From Betaproteobacteria bacterium (GTDB lineage Bacteria; Pseudomonadota; Gammaproteobacteria; Burkholderiales; SG8-39), in the NCBI GenBank assembly GCA_016867955.1, contig VGIE01000091.1, positions 1 to 7,835 of the forward strand: a stretch of 7,835 bases of DNA, read 5' to 3'. This document shows, piece by piece, positions 6,531 through 7,835 of the stretch. Under the pieces are notes generated by a model. The model was not told the origin of the DNA and did not search any database. It was given only the letters and a program-made list of their open reading frames with translations. Each line of letters begins with the position of its first letter. Within the stretch, counting starts at the first letter, position 1. The position numbers were made by a program, and so were the translations under genes.

Positions 6531-7835
6531 ATGTTCCTGCCCGTCATCCTGTGGACCGATGCGCTGATCTTTCTGCTGCTCCTCGTGACGGCCGGCGCTG
6601 CGGTCTATGCCATGCGGCATGAGCACCTGCGCGCACCGTGGCGCCGCGTAGCGCAGAGCCCGGCCGCGATGAGTTCCGCGCTGGTACTGGGGGCGTTCGT
6701 CCTGGTCGGCATTCTCGATTCGCTGCATTATCGTCCGGCCATTGCTTCGCCTGCCGGTTCGACCACGGTGGGGATGGCGCCGGGTACGCCTGCGGCGGGC
6801 TGGGCGCCCGAAGTGAAAAGCGTCCTCGATCTCCTGCTGGACGGAATGGCCTCCCGCAAGGAGCGCACGTATTCGGCACCGCTGGCTACGCAAGCATTCT
6901 CAAGGGAGACAGTGGAACTGCCCGGCGGCGGGCAGTCGCGGGAGTTCCCCGGGCTGCAGTTTGGCGGCGCCCACCTGCAGGACCCGAAGGCCGATTGGGG
7001 GCACGATGTGCTGGTTTCCGTGCTGCGCGGCGTGGCGCTGGCGACCGCTCTCTGGTGCGTGCTGACGGCCTTGCTGCTGGTGGCCGCGCGTCCCGAAGGC
7101 TACGCGACGATCGGCCGGTTCGCCGACGCCGTATGGCGTGGCGAAACCAGCGTGCCGTGGCGGGCGGGGATGATCACGCTTGCATTGCTGCTGCTCGTCG
7201 CCGTGCCCTTTGCCCTCCTGTCGGCAAACTATCATGTTCTCGGCACCGACAAGGTCGGGCAGGACGTGCTGTTCCTGTCGCTCAAGAGCATCCGGACCGC
7301 GCTAGTGATCGGGACGCTGACCACCCTCATCATGCTGCCGTTCGCCGTACTGCTGGGCATCATGGCAGGCTACTTCCGCGGCTGGATCGACGACCTGATC
7401 CAGTATGCCTACACCACACTCAACTCGATACCGGGCGTGCTGCTGATCGCGGCGTCGGTCCTGGTATTGCAGGTGCAGATGGAGGCGCGACCGGACCTGT
7501 TTCCCACCGCAGCCCAGCGCGCCGATTTCAGGCTGCTGTTCCTCTGCATCATTCTCGGGGTTACCAGCTGGACCGGATTGTGCCGCCTGCTGCGGGGGGA
7601 GGTGCTCAAGCTGCGCGAACTCGACTTCGTGCAGGCCGCCCATGCCTTTGGCGTGCCTCACTGGCGCATCATGCTCAGGCACATTCTGCCCAACGTCATG
7701 CACGTGGTGCTGATTTCGGTGGTGATGGACTTTTCCGGGCTGGTGCTCGCCGAGGCGGTGCTCTCCTACGTCGGCGTAGGCGTCGATCCGACCATGATCA
7801 GCTATGGCACGATGATCAATGCCGCGCGCCTTGAA
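6531..7835 (+). CDS. DppC/YejE-type ABC permease with long N-terminal extension (3' end off window)
   Basis: The frame is open for 435 codons to the window edge; probably about 50 residues are missing. The C-terminal part is a standard DppC-type permease: LGTDKVGQDVL (237-247) after a membrane helix at 212-232, further helices, and an EAA loop at 355-390 (DFVQAAHAFGV, then RHILPNV). Before this core are about 200 extra residues: a helix at 6-27, a basic cytoplasmic loop (28-44), a helix at 47-65, a periplasmic loop of about 90 residues (66-158), a helix at about 160-186 and a cytoplasmic linker (187-211). Usual DppC proteins have about 300 residues; YejE also has an enlarged first periplasmic loop. 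The start lies five bases after the preceding stop without a clear ribosome site, suggesting coupled translation. The family is secure; the closest subfamily is not. Confidence 0.9.
   Translation, partial: MFLPVILWTDALIFLLLLVTAGAAVYAMRHEHLRAPWRRVAQSPAAMSSALVLGAFVLVGILDSLHYRPAIASPAGSTTVGMAPGTPAAGWAPEVKSVLDLLLDGMASRKERTYSAPLATQAFSRETVELPGGGQSREFPGLQFGGAHLQDPKADWGHDVLVSVLRGVALATALWCVLTALLLVAARPEGYATIGRFADAVWRGETSVPWRAGMITLALLLLVAVPFALLSANYHVLGTDKVGQDVLFLSLKSIRTALVIGTLTTLIMLPFAVLLGIMAGYFRGWIDDLIQYAYTTLNSIPGVLLIAASVLVLQVQMEARPDLFPTAAQRADFRLLFLCIILGVTSWTGLCRLLRGEVLKLRELDFVQAAHAFGVPHWRIMLRHILPNVMHVVLISVVMDFSGLVLAEAVLSYVGVGVDPTMISYGTMINAARLE

Noticed and set aside
6638..7834. A 398-codon plus-strand frame running off the right edge
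   Set aside because: It is shifted relative to the permease frame that opens at 6531. The latter carries membrane helices, LGTDKVGQDVL and an EAA loop; this one is Arg/Ala/Gly-rich with no membrane character.

Overview
This window looks like chromosomal DNA from a GC-rich betaproteobacterium, possibly of the Rhodocyclales type. That placement rests on base composition, codon use, and my recollection that hupB/ppiD/fabI neighbourhoods of this kind occur in that group. It is inference, not a database match. I see no sign of a mobile element, CRISPR array, tRNA or rRNA.

Layout: (1) Positions 85-1977 (+) encode a PpiD/SurA-type, membrane-anchored periplasmic peptidyl-prolyl isomerase and chaperone with one intact parvulin domain. 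(2) Positions 1978-2201 are a convergent intergenic stretch containing a long imperfect hairpin. (3) Positions 2202-3005 (-) encode FabI, the NAD(P)H-dependent enoyl-ACP reductase of fatty-acid synthesis, with a strong ribosome binding site. Its leader holds two inverted repeats behind a consensus -10 box. (4) Positions 3006-3319 are the divergent control region. (5) From about 3320 to the right edge (+) runs a tightly packed ABC-importer operon of the peptide/opine/nickel (Dpp/Opp/Yej) class. It has a family-5 solute-binding protein (3320-5551), a DppB-type permease (5548-6525, ATGA overlap) and a DppC/YejE-type permease (6531 to beyond 7835, 5-nt gap). The ATP-binding subunits are not in the window and are expected just downstream.

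How the parts work together: PpiD helps fold exported proteins at the periplasmic face of the inner membrane. FabI completes each cycle of acyl-chain elongation. The third unit is an uptake system for a peptide-like or other small solute. The three units share a neighbourhood, but the sequence gives no evidence of a common pathway.

The most unusual content is in the importer. The binding protein carries both a lipoprotein signal with Asp after the lipidated Cys and a C-terminal membrane helix with a basic tail, so it is probably tethered to the inner membrane twice. The second permease has an N-terminal extension of about 200 residues with extra membrane helices and a periplasmic loop of about 90 residues. 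That extension seems to repeat the TM1-loop-G-x-D-V-L-TM2 layout of the permease core. I found nothing that amounts to a wholly new system, but this architecture deserves a second look.
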